From Cranoglanis bouderius (Eukaryota > Chordata > Actinopteri > Siluriformes > Cranoglanididae), in NCBI GenBank assembly GCA_023630585.1, contig CM042542.1:22136100-22200099 (forward strand): a stretch of 64,000 nt of DNA, in the 5' to 3' direction. A program made the translations under genes and the position numbers. Positions 45,945 to 55,410 of this stretch are shown here, in pieces (position 1 is the stretch's first letter; each line of letters begins with the position of its first letter). The notes below the pieces were generated by a model that was given only the letters and a program-made list of their open reading frames with translations, searched no databases and was not told the DNA's origin.

Positions 45945-46725
45945 GAGATAGGGAGCGGTTTCAGACACGGCGCGTCTTTACAGTACATGCAGTGACGAGC
46001 TTTAAGGTGAGCAGTGAGTCGACCTCAATCAAAAAATGTGAAAGAGTTGGAAATGAGCCCATAAATGTTTGTTTATGGATAAAGAATTTGCCAAACAAAA
46101 TTAAAAAGTTGAAAATATATTCTTTAGATTTGTTGTCAGAGTCAGTGTGTAATAGCAAATGATGTCTTTCAGATTAAAAGATTGTGCACAGATGGGGGAT
46201 TTATTTAAATGGGAATATAAATCAAACCAAAACTTCTGAACCAATTCACAAGAATAGAATAAAAGTATTAATGTTTCATCTTCGTTACCACAAAATGTAC
46301 AAGTATTAGGAATATCAGCATATTTGGACACAGTTGAATGAACAGGGTATATCTTATGCAGTATTTTAAAGTGGACTTCTTTGGTCTTGTTAGGAATAAA
46401 ATATTTATGGGGCAACATCCTGCTCTTCTCCAGTCTATATTGTCAACTAGGGCGGCCCAATGGGATCTGCCTCGAGGAAAAATTCGGTCTCTCTTCTGAA
46501 AATCTGGCGAATATGTTTATTATTACATTTCTTGTCATAAATACCAATGCCGTCCAGTAACACAGCCAACTCCTTTGTATCTTTGTGGCCATACAATATA
46601 TGGCTCTTAACCAGCTGCACTAGACCTGTGGGAATATCTCTAAGAACAGTATTATATTCTTTAAAAGGAATAGAGACGTCATGGACAGTCATGAAGCGTT
46701 CATAAGACAAGCCCTTACGATATAG
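45945..46725 (-). pseudogene. L1/Tx1-like LINE ORF2 C-terminus fragment
   Basis: Minus-strand pieces 46447-46710 and 46101-46418 encode the C-terminal region of an L1-type ORF2: LRDIPTGLVQLVKSH in the first piece, VHFKILHKIYPVHST and the cysteine motif CTFCGNEDET followed by FYSCELVQKFW in the second. A stop and a frame change separate them. It lies tail-to-tail with the I-like LINE. Confidence 0.75.
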
Positions 46726-46858
46726 CAGCTATAAACACTTGTTTATTTTTGCACTGCACTGTAGATTAACATTAACTAAGAACATTTTTTGTAATTGATT
46801 TGCTTTGCAACACTCCATTGTGTGCTGTAATTCACCACTAATGTTGATTCTCCGTCAG

Positions 46859-47056
46859 CTGGAAGAACACATTATCCGGCTGCGTGAGGAGCTGGACCGG
46901 GAACGAGAAGAGTGCAGTTACTTCCAGCTGGAAAGAGATAAGATACAAACCTTTCGGGAGATCACCAAAAGTCAACTAGAGGAGAAGAAAGCTGAGCTCA
47001 GGAACAGAGAGAGCAAAATGGAAGAATCTGAAGAGAAACATCAGTCTGAGATCAGG
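46859..47056 (+). CDS. gas8/drc4 exon (N-terminal coiled coil)
   Basis: Plus-strand exon of 198 bp (66 codons, phase 0 to 0), acceptor GATTCTCCGTCAG and donor AGG|GTATCAG. It encodes [40 protein letters not shown] and onward. This is a clear match to residues about 30-98 of GAS8/DRC4, the nexin-dynein regulatory complex subunit that ties doublet microtubules in motile cilia. The family consensus YFQLERDKI and EEKKAELRN segments are retained. No preceding exon was found in the window. Confidence 0.88.
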
Positions 47057-47146
47057 GTATCAGTGATAATGATCAGCGATCTTCAATGACTCAGAAAATG
47101 TCTAAAAGGATGCATTTTTATATTCTGTTTTTCTTTTGGTCTTCAG

Positions 47147-47353
47147 GTGTACAAGCAGAAGGTTAAACACTTGCGGTATGAACACCAAAATACGATTGCA
47201 GAGCTTAAGCCCGAGAGAGTGGCTGCCACTAAACTCCTGAAGAAAGAGCAGGCAGACCTGGAGAACGAGCTGCGGAGAGGCATGCGCAGCCTGAAAGTGG
47301 ATATGAAAGAACAGGAGCTCTCCTACGAGAACCTCATCAAGAACCTAAAACTG
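47147..47353 (+). CDS. gas8/drc4 next exon
   Basis: Plus-strand exon of 207 bp (69 codons, phase 0 to 0), acceptor TTTTGGTCTTCAG and donor CTG|GTGTGTGC. It encodes VYKQKVKHLRYEHQNTIAEL and later KEQELSYENLIKNLKL, continuing GAS8 without gap or overlap after the first exon. The 90-bp intron is small. The following exons of GAS8 are not seen before the end of the window; an antisense env relic starts about 150 bp downstream. Both exons are free of lesions, so they are either part of a real gene with a very long next intron or a recent partial duplication. Confidence 0.88.
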
Positions 47354-47505
47354 GTGTGTGCTTTTTAGTCCATTTATTATTAACCTTAGTTCACAGGTCT
47401 CAATCACAGGTTTTCCGATCACACAGTGCTGAAACTCTGGTTAAAATCAGTGCTTATCTGTTGCGAGTGATGTGATAACGTACCCAAAAACCATCCAGAA
47501 ATGCC

Positions 47506-48069
47506 TCAGTGCTGGTGTCTGAAAAAGTTAGACCTCAGAGCCACCCTCCGAGCTCCGACATCCAACAGTGGGTACAATTCTGGGCAATCAGTGTCTAGAT
47601 CAGTGTCCAGAGCGTGCAACTGCATATATTGTCCGAACAGGGAGCGAACAGTCTTGTCTATAAGTGCGTGAAGAAGCGTGATGCCGCAGCAGGCGACAAA
47701 AGCCACGCAGGCTAATACCATGAGGATAATCATTCCTAAACGCATCAGGCCTGCCAACCAGTCTCTGGAGAACAGCCATTTGAACCATGCGGGCTCGGGG
47801 CCGGCATTGTTGCCGACCATCTGATCACGGGCTTTTTTCATACGAGTCAGTAATGACTGCAGGGGCCCTGCTGGGCCCATATGGAGGGGTATCACGGTGC
47901 AACAGTCTCCTCCAATCATTTCGCACACACCTTGGTCAGGTCCCCTCATGGTATCTAAGGCAAATCTATTTTGAACCGCCATAAGAGTTGTGGGGTGCAG
48001 CTGCTCTGTGAGTAGGCCTAGAGCCACTATGGTGTGATTTATAAAGCATTGTTTGTTTGTACCAAACGT
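47506..48069 (-). pseudogene. retroviral envelope TM part
   Basis: Minus-strand frame with the ectodomain heptad region (AVQNRFALDTMRG), the cysteine motif CEMIGGDCC (CX6CC), a hydrophobic membrane segment (MIILMVLACVAFVACCGITL) and a cytoplasmic tail ending at a stop at 47506. This layout is that of gamma/epsilon-like retroviral transmembrane subunits. The 5' side is cut by the LINE insertion at 48070-48080, and the reading frame differs across the junction, so it is disabled. No LTR was recognised downstream. Confidence 0.8.
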
Positions 48070-48080
48070 AATTTATCCAT
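48070..48080. repeat. left target-site duplication (11 bp)
   Basis: AATTTATCCAT, repeated exactly at 50592-50602, flanking the RTE-like LINE. Confidence 0.9.
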
Positions 48081-50591
48081 GAGTCTGACTCATCATCTCC
48101 AAAGTCAACATGCGCATCCAGCCTATGCGGCGCCCTCAAGGCAAAAAGGCTAACAAGCGACTGAACGTGACCAAGCTGGAACAGCACTCTGTGCGTCAAA
48201 ATCTCTGTGAGGACCTGGACAGCAAGCTGAGCCAACTCAACCTAGGCTCAAACAGCGCAGAAGAGGACTGGACAGCTTTCCGGGACACGGTGTATAGCAC
48301 TTCTTTCACTCATCTGGGCCAGAATACTCGCAAACACCAGGACTGGTTCGATGAAAATGATGAAGCGATCCAGAAGCTGCTTGACGAGAAGCGCCAAGTC
48401 CACAGAGACTTTCAGCAAGACACTTCGTCTGCCTCCAAAAAAGCAGCTTTCAAATCCATCAAAGGCAAGGTGCAGGCAAAGCTAAGAGAAATGCAGGACT
48501 CTTGGCTCAGCAACAAGGCAGATGAGATACAGAAGTATGCTGACAGCAACAACTCCAAGCGCTTCTACGATGCCCTCAAGACCATCTATGGGCCACAGTC
48601 CTCTGGTACTTCTCCATTGCTAAGTGCAGATGGAACCACTCTGCTCACTGAGAAAAAAGCAATCCTGGAAAGATGGGCAAATCACTTCAACAACGTTTTG
48701 AATATGCCCTCCTCCATTAATGACGAAGCCATCGCTCGCATGCCACAGGTCGACATTAATACATCCCTGGCACAGCCTCCAACAGAATCAGAAGTACAGA
48801 AAGCAATTAAGCTGCTCTCTAATGGCAAGGCTCCCGGCTCCGACTCCATCCCAGCTGAAATTTACCAGGCAGGAGGACCAGTCCTGGTACACAAGCTAAC
48901 TGAGCTCTTCCAAACTATGTGGCAACAGGAAGTCATCCCCCAGGAACTCAAGGATGCCTCCATTGTCCATCTCTACAAGAGAAAAGGAAATAGGCAGTCT
49001 TGCGATAACCACCGTGGAATCTCCCTCCTTGCCATTGCCGGCAAGATCCTCGCTAGAGTCCTCCTAAACCGACTCATACAGCACATGGAAGACGGACACC
49101 TGCCAGAGAGTCAATGTGGCTTCAGAAAAGGGCGTGGGACAGTTGACATGATCTTCGCCGCCCGTCAACTTCAGGAGAAGTGTCAGGAACAGAACAGAGA
49201 TCTCTACACGACGTTCGTTGACCTGACCAAAGCCTTCGACACTGTCAGCCGTGAAGGACTCTGGAAGATCATGAGAAAGTTTGGCTGTCCAGACAAGTTC
49301 ATCAACATGGTACGTCAGTTCCACGATGGCATGCTTGCTCGAGTACTGGATGACGGCGTTTCCTCTGATGCATTCCCAGTCACCAACGGAGTCAAGCAGG
49401 GCTGTGTTCTCGCGCCTACGCTCTTCAGCATGATGTTTTCGGCGATGCTGTCAGATGCTTTCTGCAATGACGATGAAACCAACATTAAGATCAGGTTCAG
49501 GACCGATGGCAAACTGTTCAATCTACGGAGGCTACAAGCAAAGACCAAGGTGGAAGAGGACTCTGTGTGCGACTTCCTGTTCGCAGATGACTGTGCTCTC
49601 AATGCCGCCACAGTGGACAAGATGCAGCAGAGCATGAACTGCTTTTCCACTGCCTGCAAAAGCTTTGGTCTCACCATCAGCACCGAGAAGACCGAAGTCC
49701 TACACCAACCCGCCCCGCAGAAACCATACGTAGAACCGGTCATCACCGTGGAAGGAGAACCCCTGAAAACTGTCGACAAGTTCACCTACCTTGGCAGCAC
49801 GCTTTCCAGATCAGTGAACATCGATGATGAAGTTGAATTGCGGATAGCCAAGGCGAGCTCAGCATTTGGACGGCTACGTGTGTCAGTGTGGGAGAGGAGA
49901 GGCATCAAGTTGGCCACCAAGGTGAAAGTGTACAGAGCAGTTGTACTCCCCACCTTACTGTATACTTGTGAGACATGGACAGTCTATGCACGTCATGCCA
50001 AGAAACTACACCGCTTCCACATGAACTGTCTGAGAAAGCTTCTAAAAATCTCCTGGCAAGAAAAAGTTCCAGACACAGAGGTACTCTCTAGAGCCGATCT
50101 TCCCAGTGTTCACACCTTGTTGAGGAAAGCTCAAGTCAGATGGGCAGGACACCTGGTTCGGATGCCTGACACACGCCTCCCCAAGAGGCTCTTCTATGGT
50201 GAACTAGCAGAAGGCAAGCGCTCACACGGAGGTCAGAGAAAACGCTTCAAGGACACACTCAAAGCTGCTCTCAAGAGCTTTGAGATCAACCCCAACACCA
50301 GGGAGACATTAGCGCTAGACCGACCAACCTGGCACTGCCGCACAAGCCAAGGTGCCACCGCATACGAGCAAAGCAGGACTGTTGAGGCTCAAAGGAAACG
50401 CGAGCTGCGAAAGTCCAGAGCTAACATCTTGCCCTCAGCTACAGCAGACCACATATGCCCAACATGCGGCAGAGCCTTCCGTGGTCAAATCGGACTTATC
50501 AGCCACAGCCGGACACACCCTACCTTATCTTCTTCACTACCTATGTGATGTCCTTGGTCATCGTCGACAACGACGGACGAACATCATCATC
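48081..50591 (+). mobile_element. RTE-like LINE, 5'-truncated, young
   Basis: Inserted into the env relic with a perfect 11-bp target duplication (AATTTATCCAT). The 3' end carries a short (ATC)n tail (50582-50591), typical of RTE-type elements. The copy lacks the endonuclease, except perhaps its last few residues before 48110. The reverse transcriptase frame is entirely open, which points to a recent insertion. Confidence 0.9.
48110..50548 (+). CDS. LINE reverse transcriptase with C-terminal zinc finger
   Basis: A single 812-codon frame without interruption. Order: basic N-terminal linker; RT from about residue 230, with SNGKAPGSDSIPAEIYQAGG, CGFRKGRGTVDMIF, FVDLTKAFDTVSREGLWKIM (catalytic D), NGVKQGCVLAPTLFSMMF and the active site FLFADDCALNA; thumb and connection with FTYLGSTLS, LPTLLYTCETW and HTLLRKAQVRWAGHLVRM; and a C2H2 zinc finger near the end (CPTCGRAFRGQIGLISHSRTH split as C-X2-C-X12-H-X3-H). 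It would copy its RNA at a nicked target. Start: the ATG at 48110 is the first in frame after a TGA near 48086; the native protein begins further upstream with an endonuclease now lost. Confidence 0.92.
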   Translation: MRIQPMRRPQGKKANKRLNVTKLEQHSVRQNLCEDLDSKLSQLNLGSNSAEEDWTAFRDTVYSTSFTHLGQNTRKHQDWFDENDEAIQKLLDEKRQVHRDFQQDTSSASKKAAFKSIKGKVQAKLREMQDSWLSNKADEIQKYADSNNSKRFYDALKTIYGPQSSGTSPLLSADGTTLLTEKKAILERWANHFNNVLNMPSSINDEAIARMPQVDINTSLAQPPTESEVQKAIKLLSNGKAPGSDSIPAEIYQAGGPVLVHKLTELFQTMWQQEVIPQELKDASIVHLYKRKGNRQSCDNHRGISLLAIAGKILARVLLNRLIQHMEDGHLPESQCGFRKGRGTVDMIFAARQLQEKCQEQNRDLYTTFVDLTKAFDTVSREGLWKIMRKFGCPDKFINMVRQFHDGMLARVLDDGVSSDAFPVTNGVKQGCVLAPTLFSMMFSAMLSDAFCNDDETNIKIRFRTDGKLFNLRRLQAKTKVEEDSVCDFLFADDCALNAATVDKMQQSMNCFSTACKSFGLTISTEKTEVLHQPAPQKPYVEPVITVEGEPLKTVDKFTYLGSTLSRSVNIDDEVELRIAKASSAFGRLRVSVWERRGIKLATKVKVYRAVVLPTLLYTCETWTVYARHAKKLHRFHMNCLRKLLKISWQEKVPDTEVLSRADLPSVHTLLRKAQVRWAGHLVRMPDTRLPKRLFYGELAEGKRSHGGQRKRFKDTLKAALKSFEINPNTRETLALDRPTWHCRTSQGATAYEQSRTVEAQRKRELRKSRANILPSATADHICPTCGRAFRGQIGLISHSRTHPTLSSSLPM

Positions 50592-50602
50592 AATTTATCC
50601 AT
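50592..50602. repeat. right target-site duplication (11 bp)
   Basis: AATTTATCCAT, the partner of 48070-48080. Confidence 0.9.
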
Positions 50603-51189
50603 CGCATCTTTCTGTGCACCTGCACATGGGGCAGAAAAATGCTCCATGCCGTGGATGAGGACTCTAACTGGGCCATATGCTCTTCAGGGACACCAACAGG
50701 CTCCCCTTTCAAGTCTATGTAAATGTGTGGATCAGGGCCCCAATTAGGGAGCATGGACGAGTTACTGACGCGGAAATATTTATCCGTGTTGGAGCTAAGG
50801 CCTAAAGTCTGAGCGGCTGCTTCAGTGAGGTCGCGCTTTGATCTGGGACCACGGGGTTTGGTAAGCAGTTGTTCTAGGTGTGTGTCATTTAGTTCAAAGA
50901 TTGTCAAGCGTCCTTCTAGCATGACGGGGGCACACAAACCGTGCCACAATCGGGGAAGTACCTGTAGGGCCTGGTTGCCACCGCAGTACCAGAATATGTC
51001 TGCCACCGGCAAGGTCCCAAGCTTAAGACTAGGCACGCGTATCTGTACAATGGACTCTGGTACACAGCCATATTGTGGAGGATCGCAGGAGGGTGCCACA
51101 TTAACTATAGGGTGATGGGCCTCTATGATTGCATGGCATGCAAATTTCTCCATCATCCCAATTTCTGTGTATACGCTCCACGAGAGCAT
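50603..51189 (-). pseudogene. retroviral envelope SU/TM part
   Basis: Minus-strand frame with DIFWYCGGNQALQVLPRLWH and GLCAPVMLEGR, the W..C and LP..W.G.C pattern of the end of the surface subunit in fish retroviruses. A basic RSKR site suited to furin-type cleavage follows, then the start of the transmembrane subunit. It stops at the LINE junction. With 47506-48069 it forms one env gene split by the LINE. The N-terminal part of the surface subunit and all of gag-pol are absent; the Tx1-like LINE begins just upstream. Confidence 0.75.
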
Positions 51190-51264
51190 ATATACAGTGG
51201 AAACATCTGCCCTGGGCGGACTCGCACATACATGTCAGTGGGAAGAGCTCCTAAGCTCTTTCTT
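51190..51264. other. junction between env relic and Tx1-like LINE
   Basis: Short stretch that cannot be assigned to either element with confidence. Confidence 0.4.
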
Positions 51265-51269
51265 AGAAA

Positions 51270-52486
51270 CCAGCTCCTAAGCAACTTGAAAAGTCCTTTT
51301 AATCTAGCACACATTAAAAACAAATGCTCTAAATCTTCCTTTTCCCACAGAATCGACAGTCCCCCTTCACTGCTGTATTAAGGTGTGCCACATGTCCGTC
51401 TGTAGCTATTGCCCCATGAATAATCCTCCACTGTAGGTCAGCAGTACGCTTCTCTACAGGAGGTTTATATAGGGTCCTCTACCTGTCTCTTACAAGGAGG
51501 TCTGGGCTCAACATATCTGGCCACCTTCAGACTTTTTGCCTCCTCAATGAGTCTTTATGTATCGCTTTGACTGTAATGTAGTACATTGCTTTTTTTGACA
51601 TGCATTTAAAAGAATTTAACTGAGGAGTCTTAAAAGACAGGATGGAGTCTGCAACTCCCGCTTCATCTTCCTCCCTTATTGCTGAGGAGATTCTTATTTC
51701 TGGAAACTCCTTATTTCCCATGTCTTGCGTATTGTCATGTCTCTGTCTGATGTAAGTCCTGTGACCACTTGGTAATGCATTGTAGATTTCTTCCTTTAGC
51801 TTTGACACGAGACGTGAAGATCTCAAACCCCTCACCTCTTTAAGTTCTTCGGTCAATTTCCACCCTTCCTCTTGTAATAAACGACCCAGCTTTGCGATTC
51901 CGTTCCTCAATAAGCATTTCTGAACACTTACAGAGGACAGCAATCTAGTTTGAATCAATGTGTTGAAAAACAGTGGCTCCTCAGGGGCCCACTGTTCTGG
52001 ATTGTCCACATGTCGTTCTGTTCTTACAACAGTTTTCCACGTTTGAAGCATGGATCTGTAAAAGGAAGTGAGCCCAGATAAGCTCACCTCCTCGAACTTC
52101 ATTAGGAATAAGTGTTTATCAAGTCCAAAGCCACCTACTAGCCTCAGAATCGCGCTTGCAGTCTTTTCCCATAACACATCCTTATGGTATAAAAGTCTCT
52201 GTGCAGCTTGTATCCTGAAAGCACGGATTCGATTCCTCACATCCACCAGTCCTTCACCACCTTCCTGTACTGGCAGGTATAATACTGAAGCACGAATCCA
52301 GTGTTGTCCATTCCAGAAGAAGTTTACTGCTGCCCTTTGTATGTTTGAGATCAAGTCCTCTGGTGGCTCCATAACCACAGTCCTGTGCCACAAATTAGAG
52401 GTGGCCAGATTATTTACTACCAGAACTCTTCCTCTAGAAGACAATTGTGGTAAAAGCCATTTCCATTTCGACAATCGGCCTGACAC
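51270..52486 (-). pseudogene. LINE ORF2 C-terminal domain
   Basis: Open from 52486 to 51527 (319 codons: MSGRLSKWKWLLPQLSSRGR, RAAVNFFWNGQHWIRASVLY, ending ITVKAIHKDSLRRQKV). It then continues with stops to about 51270, where a cysteine-type motif (CRFCGKRK) remains. The segment corresponds to the post-RT region of L1/Tx1 ORF2. Confidence 0.8.
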
Positions 52487-52688
52487 CTTTTCCAGCGACC
52501 CCTCCCAGTTTTTTTTTTAATTGTTCATTTCCTAGAAAAACCCTTAATATTTTGAATCCTTCTTTTCTCCACCGTAACCCTCCTGGAAGTTGTGGAACTG
52601 CGGTGTGCTCCCATTTACCAATAATAAATCCCTCCCTCTTTGTCCAGTTAACCCTAGCAGAGGAGGCCTTTTCATACACTCCAATAGT

Positions 52689-53104
52689 TTATGTTAAGAT
52701 TACCATATCTTCTTGCCCTGTGATAAAAACTGTAGTGTCATCTGCGTACGCTGATAAAACCACTTTGGAATGACTGTTTACATTCGGGATTAGAGTTCCT
52801 TTAAGATTCTTTCTTAATTTACATAGTAAAGGTTCAATAATTAGGCTGTATAATTGTCCAGAAAGTGGACATCCTTGCCTTATACCTCTTGAAACAGGTA
52901 CTGGAGCACTTAAGCCACCTCCTGCTTTAACCCTCACATACACATGAGAATACAACAACCGAATATATGAAATAAAAACATCACCAAATCCAAAATGCTT
53001 CAGCACATTAACAAGATATTAATGATCTACACGATCAAACGCTTTCTCCTGATCTAATGACACGACTCCCAGATCATTATTATTGACCTGGTTAAGATCA
53101 ATTA
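52689..53104 (-). pseudogene. LINE reverse transcriptase, downstream half
   Basis: Contains LDQEKAFDRVDH (catalytic D) with a stop directly after it, then SRGIRQGCPLSGQLYSLIIE and the active-site box VVLSAYADDTTVFITG. Upstream it is cut by the Tc1 insertion. Confidence 0.85.
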
Positions 53105-54543
53105 CAGTATCTCACAAAAGTGAGTACACCCCTCACATTTTTGTAAATATTTTATTATATCTTTTCATGGGACAACACTGAAGAAATGACACTTTGCTAC
53201 AATGTAAAGTAGTGCGTGTGCAGCTTGTATAACAGTGTAAATTTGCTGTCCCCTCAAAATAACTCAACACACAGCCATTAATGTCTAAACCGCTGGCAAC
53301 AAAAGTGAGTACACCCCTAAGTGAAAATGTTAAAATTGGGCCCAATTAGCCATTTTCCCTCCCCGGTGTCATGTGACTCGTTAGTGTTACAAGGTCTCAG
53401 GTGTGAATGGGGAGCACACCGGTCACTGGAAGTTCAACATGGCACCTCATGGCAAAGAACTCTCTGAGGATCTGAAAAAAAGAATTGTTGCTCTACATAA
53501 AGAAGGCCTAGGCTATAAGAAGATTGTCAACACCCTGAAACTGAGCTGCAGCACAGTGGCCAAGACCATACAGCGGTTTAACAGGACAGGTTCCACTCAA
53601 AACAGGCCTCGCCATGGTCGACCAAAGAAGTTGAGTGCACGTGCTCAGCATCATATCCAGAGGTTGGCTTTGCAGAATAGACGTATGACTGCTGCCAGCA
53701 TTGCTGCAGAGGTTGAAGGGGTGGGGGGTCAGCCTGTCAGTGCTCAGATCATACGCCGCACACTGCATCAAATTGGTCTGCATGGCTGTTGTCCCAGAAG
53801 GAAGTCTCTTCTAAAGATGATGCACAAGAAAACCCGCAAACAGTTTGCTGAAGACAAGCAGACTAAGGACATGGATTACTGGAACCATGTCCTGTGGTCT
53901 GATGAGACCAAGATAAACTTATTTGGTTCAGATGGTGTCAAGCGTGTGTGGCGGCAACCAGGTGAGGAGTACAAAGACAAGTGTGTCTTGCCTACAGTCA
54001 AGCATGGTGGTGGGAGTGTCATGGTCTGGGGCTGCATGAGTGCTGCCGGCACTGGGGAGCTACAGTTCATTGAGGGAACCATGAATGCCAACATGTACTG
54101 TGACATACTGAAGCAGAGCATGATTCCCTCCCTTCAGAAACTGGGCTGCAGGGAAGTATTCCAACATGATAATGACCCCAAACACACCTCCAAGATGACC
54201 ACTGCCTTGCTAAAGAAGCTGAGGGTAAAGGTGATGGACTGTCCAAGCATGTCTCCAGACCTAAACCCTATTGAGCATCTGTGGGGCATCCTCAAACGGA
54301 AGGTGGAGGAGCACAAGGTCTCTAACATCCACCAGCTCTGTGATGTCGTCATGGAGGAGTGGAAGAGGACTCCAGTGGCAACCTGTGAAGCTCTGGTGAA
54401 CTCCATGCCCAACAGGGCTAAGGCAGTGCTGGAAAATAATGGTGGCCACACAAGATATTGACACTTTGGGCCCAATTTGGACATTTTCACTTAGGGGTGT
54501 ACTCACTTTTGTTGCCAGCGGTTTAGACATTAATGGCTGTCTG
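53105..54543 (+). mobile_element. Tc1-like transposon with intact transposase
   Basis: Starts CAGTATCTCACAAAAGTGAG after TA (53103-53104) and ends CTG before TA (54544-54545). The LINE reading frame resumes on either side when the element and one TA are removed, which fixes the borders. The left inverted repeat is about 220 bp with an inner GTGAGTACACCCCTAAGTGA repeat (IR/DR type). The right side retains only the inner repeat and then jumps to the terminal CTG, so about 150 bp of the right terminal repeat is missing. Confidence 0.93.
53439..54461 (+). CDS. Tc1-like transposase, full length and open
   Basis: 340 codons from MAPHGKELSEDLKKRIVALH; an upstream in-frame ATG at 53403 exists, but the family start is at 53439. 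The N-terminal two helix-turn-helix domains include KKIVNTLKLSCSTVAKTIQR and the GRPR-like hook RHGRPKKLSARAQ. The catalytic domain has D in [15 protein letters not shown] in VFQHDNDPKHTSKM and E in PDLNPIEHLWGIL, giving the DD34E triad. GGGSVMVWGC (glycine-rich box) is present. It would cut and paste the element at TA sites. Single exon, no lesions seen. Point differences from an active consensus cannot be judged here. Confidence 0.93.
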   Translation: MAPHGKELSEDLKKRIVALHKEGLGYKKIVNTLKLSCSTVAKTIQRFNRTGSTQNRPRHGRPKKLSARAQHHIQRLALQNRRMTAASIAAEVEGVGGQPVSAQIIRRTLHQIGLHGCCPRRKSLLKMMHKKTRKQFAEDKQTKDMDYWNHVLWSDETKINLFGSDGVKRVWRQPGEEYKDKCVLPTVKHGGGSVMVWGCMSAAGTGELQFIEGTMNANMYCDILKQSMIPSLQKLGCREVFQHDNDPKHTSKMTTALLKKLRVKVMDCPSMSPDLNPIEHLWGILKRKVEEHKVSNIHQLCDVVMEEWKRTPVATCEALVNSMPNRAKAVLENNGGHTRY

Positions 54544-54545
54544 TA

Positions 54546-54930
54546 TGTCCCTTAGTAAAAAATATTGTCTACAATAGATCTGAGGAATGCAGTATGTTTG
54601 GTTGTTTTGGATCAGCTCATCTAAACAGTACTTGAGTCTATTTGCTAAACACTTATAATCCAGGCACAACGATGCTACTGGTCTCCAATTTTTTAGGAGT
54701 CCCGAAACTCCTTTTTTTGGAATCAGTGACAAAACTGCTCAACGACAACTTGTGGGAAGTAATTTACTTTCGATGCATTCTAGTACTACTTCATGTAAAT
54801 CTGGTCCTATTAAGTCCCAGAATTGTTGATAAAACTCCTCAGGCAGTCCATCAATTCCGGGGGATTGGCCTGTAGATAGCTGCTGCATTGCCTCTGAGAG
54901 TTCTTGAAAAGTCATTATTTTATCCAATCC
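54546..54930 (-). pseudogene. LINE reverse transcriptase, upstream half
   Basis: Minus-strand pieces with QQLSTGQSPGIDGLPEEFYQ, LIPKKGVSGLLKNWRPVASL and LANRLKYCLDELIQNNQTYC, the first RT blocks of L1-type elements. Separated by a frameshift near 54735. It ends at the Tc1 junction (FLLRDI). Confidence 0.85.
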
Positions 54931-55110
54931 TTTTTTTTTTTGTTCATCCCCAAGCTGAGGTAACTCTTTAAGTAAGTCCTCAGCACAGTCAGTGTCACAG
55001 CTCTCAGCACTGTATTACTGCTTATAAAAATCTCTTGCCAGCTTCCTCATTTCTGCAGGATCCGATGTCACAGATCCATCCGAGCGACGAAGACGGCACA
55101 TCATCTTTTG

Positions 55111-55401
55111 TCAGACATTTTTCCATTCTAGATTAAAAAAGAAAGCACTGGGAGCATCCATGTCTCTGATGGAGCAGTATCCTGTTCTTATCAGTGCTCC
55201 TTTTGCTTGCTCTTGTAAGAGAAAACCCAGTTCTTGTCTCTTCTTTTTTAACCAATCACACTGTACAGTTTCATTATTATTTAAAGTTTGTCTTTCTAAA
55301 CACTTTATGTCTCTCTCCAAATCCTTCATTGTTGCTCTCACCATAGCTGATGAGTGACATGTATAATTTTGACAAAACATTTTTATATTAACTTTGCCCA
55401 C
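55111..55401 (-). pseudogene. LINE ORF2 linker between EN and RT
   Basis: Minus-strand open stretch encoding DLERDIKCLERQTLNNNETV and the conserved RDMDAPSAFFFNLE box that precedes the RT in L1/Tx1 elements. Confidence 0.75.
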
Positions 55402-55410
55402 ATCCCACCA

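Noticed and set aside
49064..49785. Minus-strand open frames inside the RTE-like LINE
   Set aside because: Shadows of the intact 812-codon reverse transcriptase frame.
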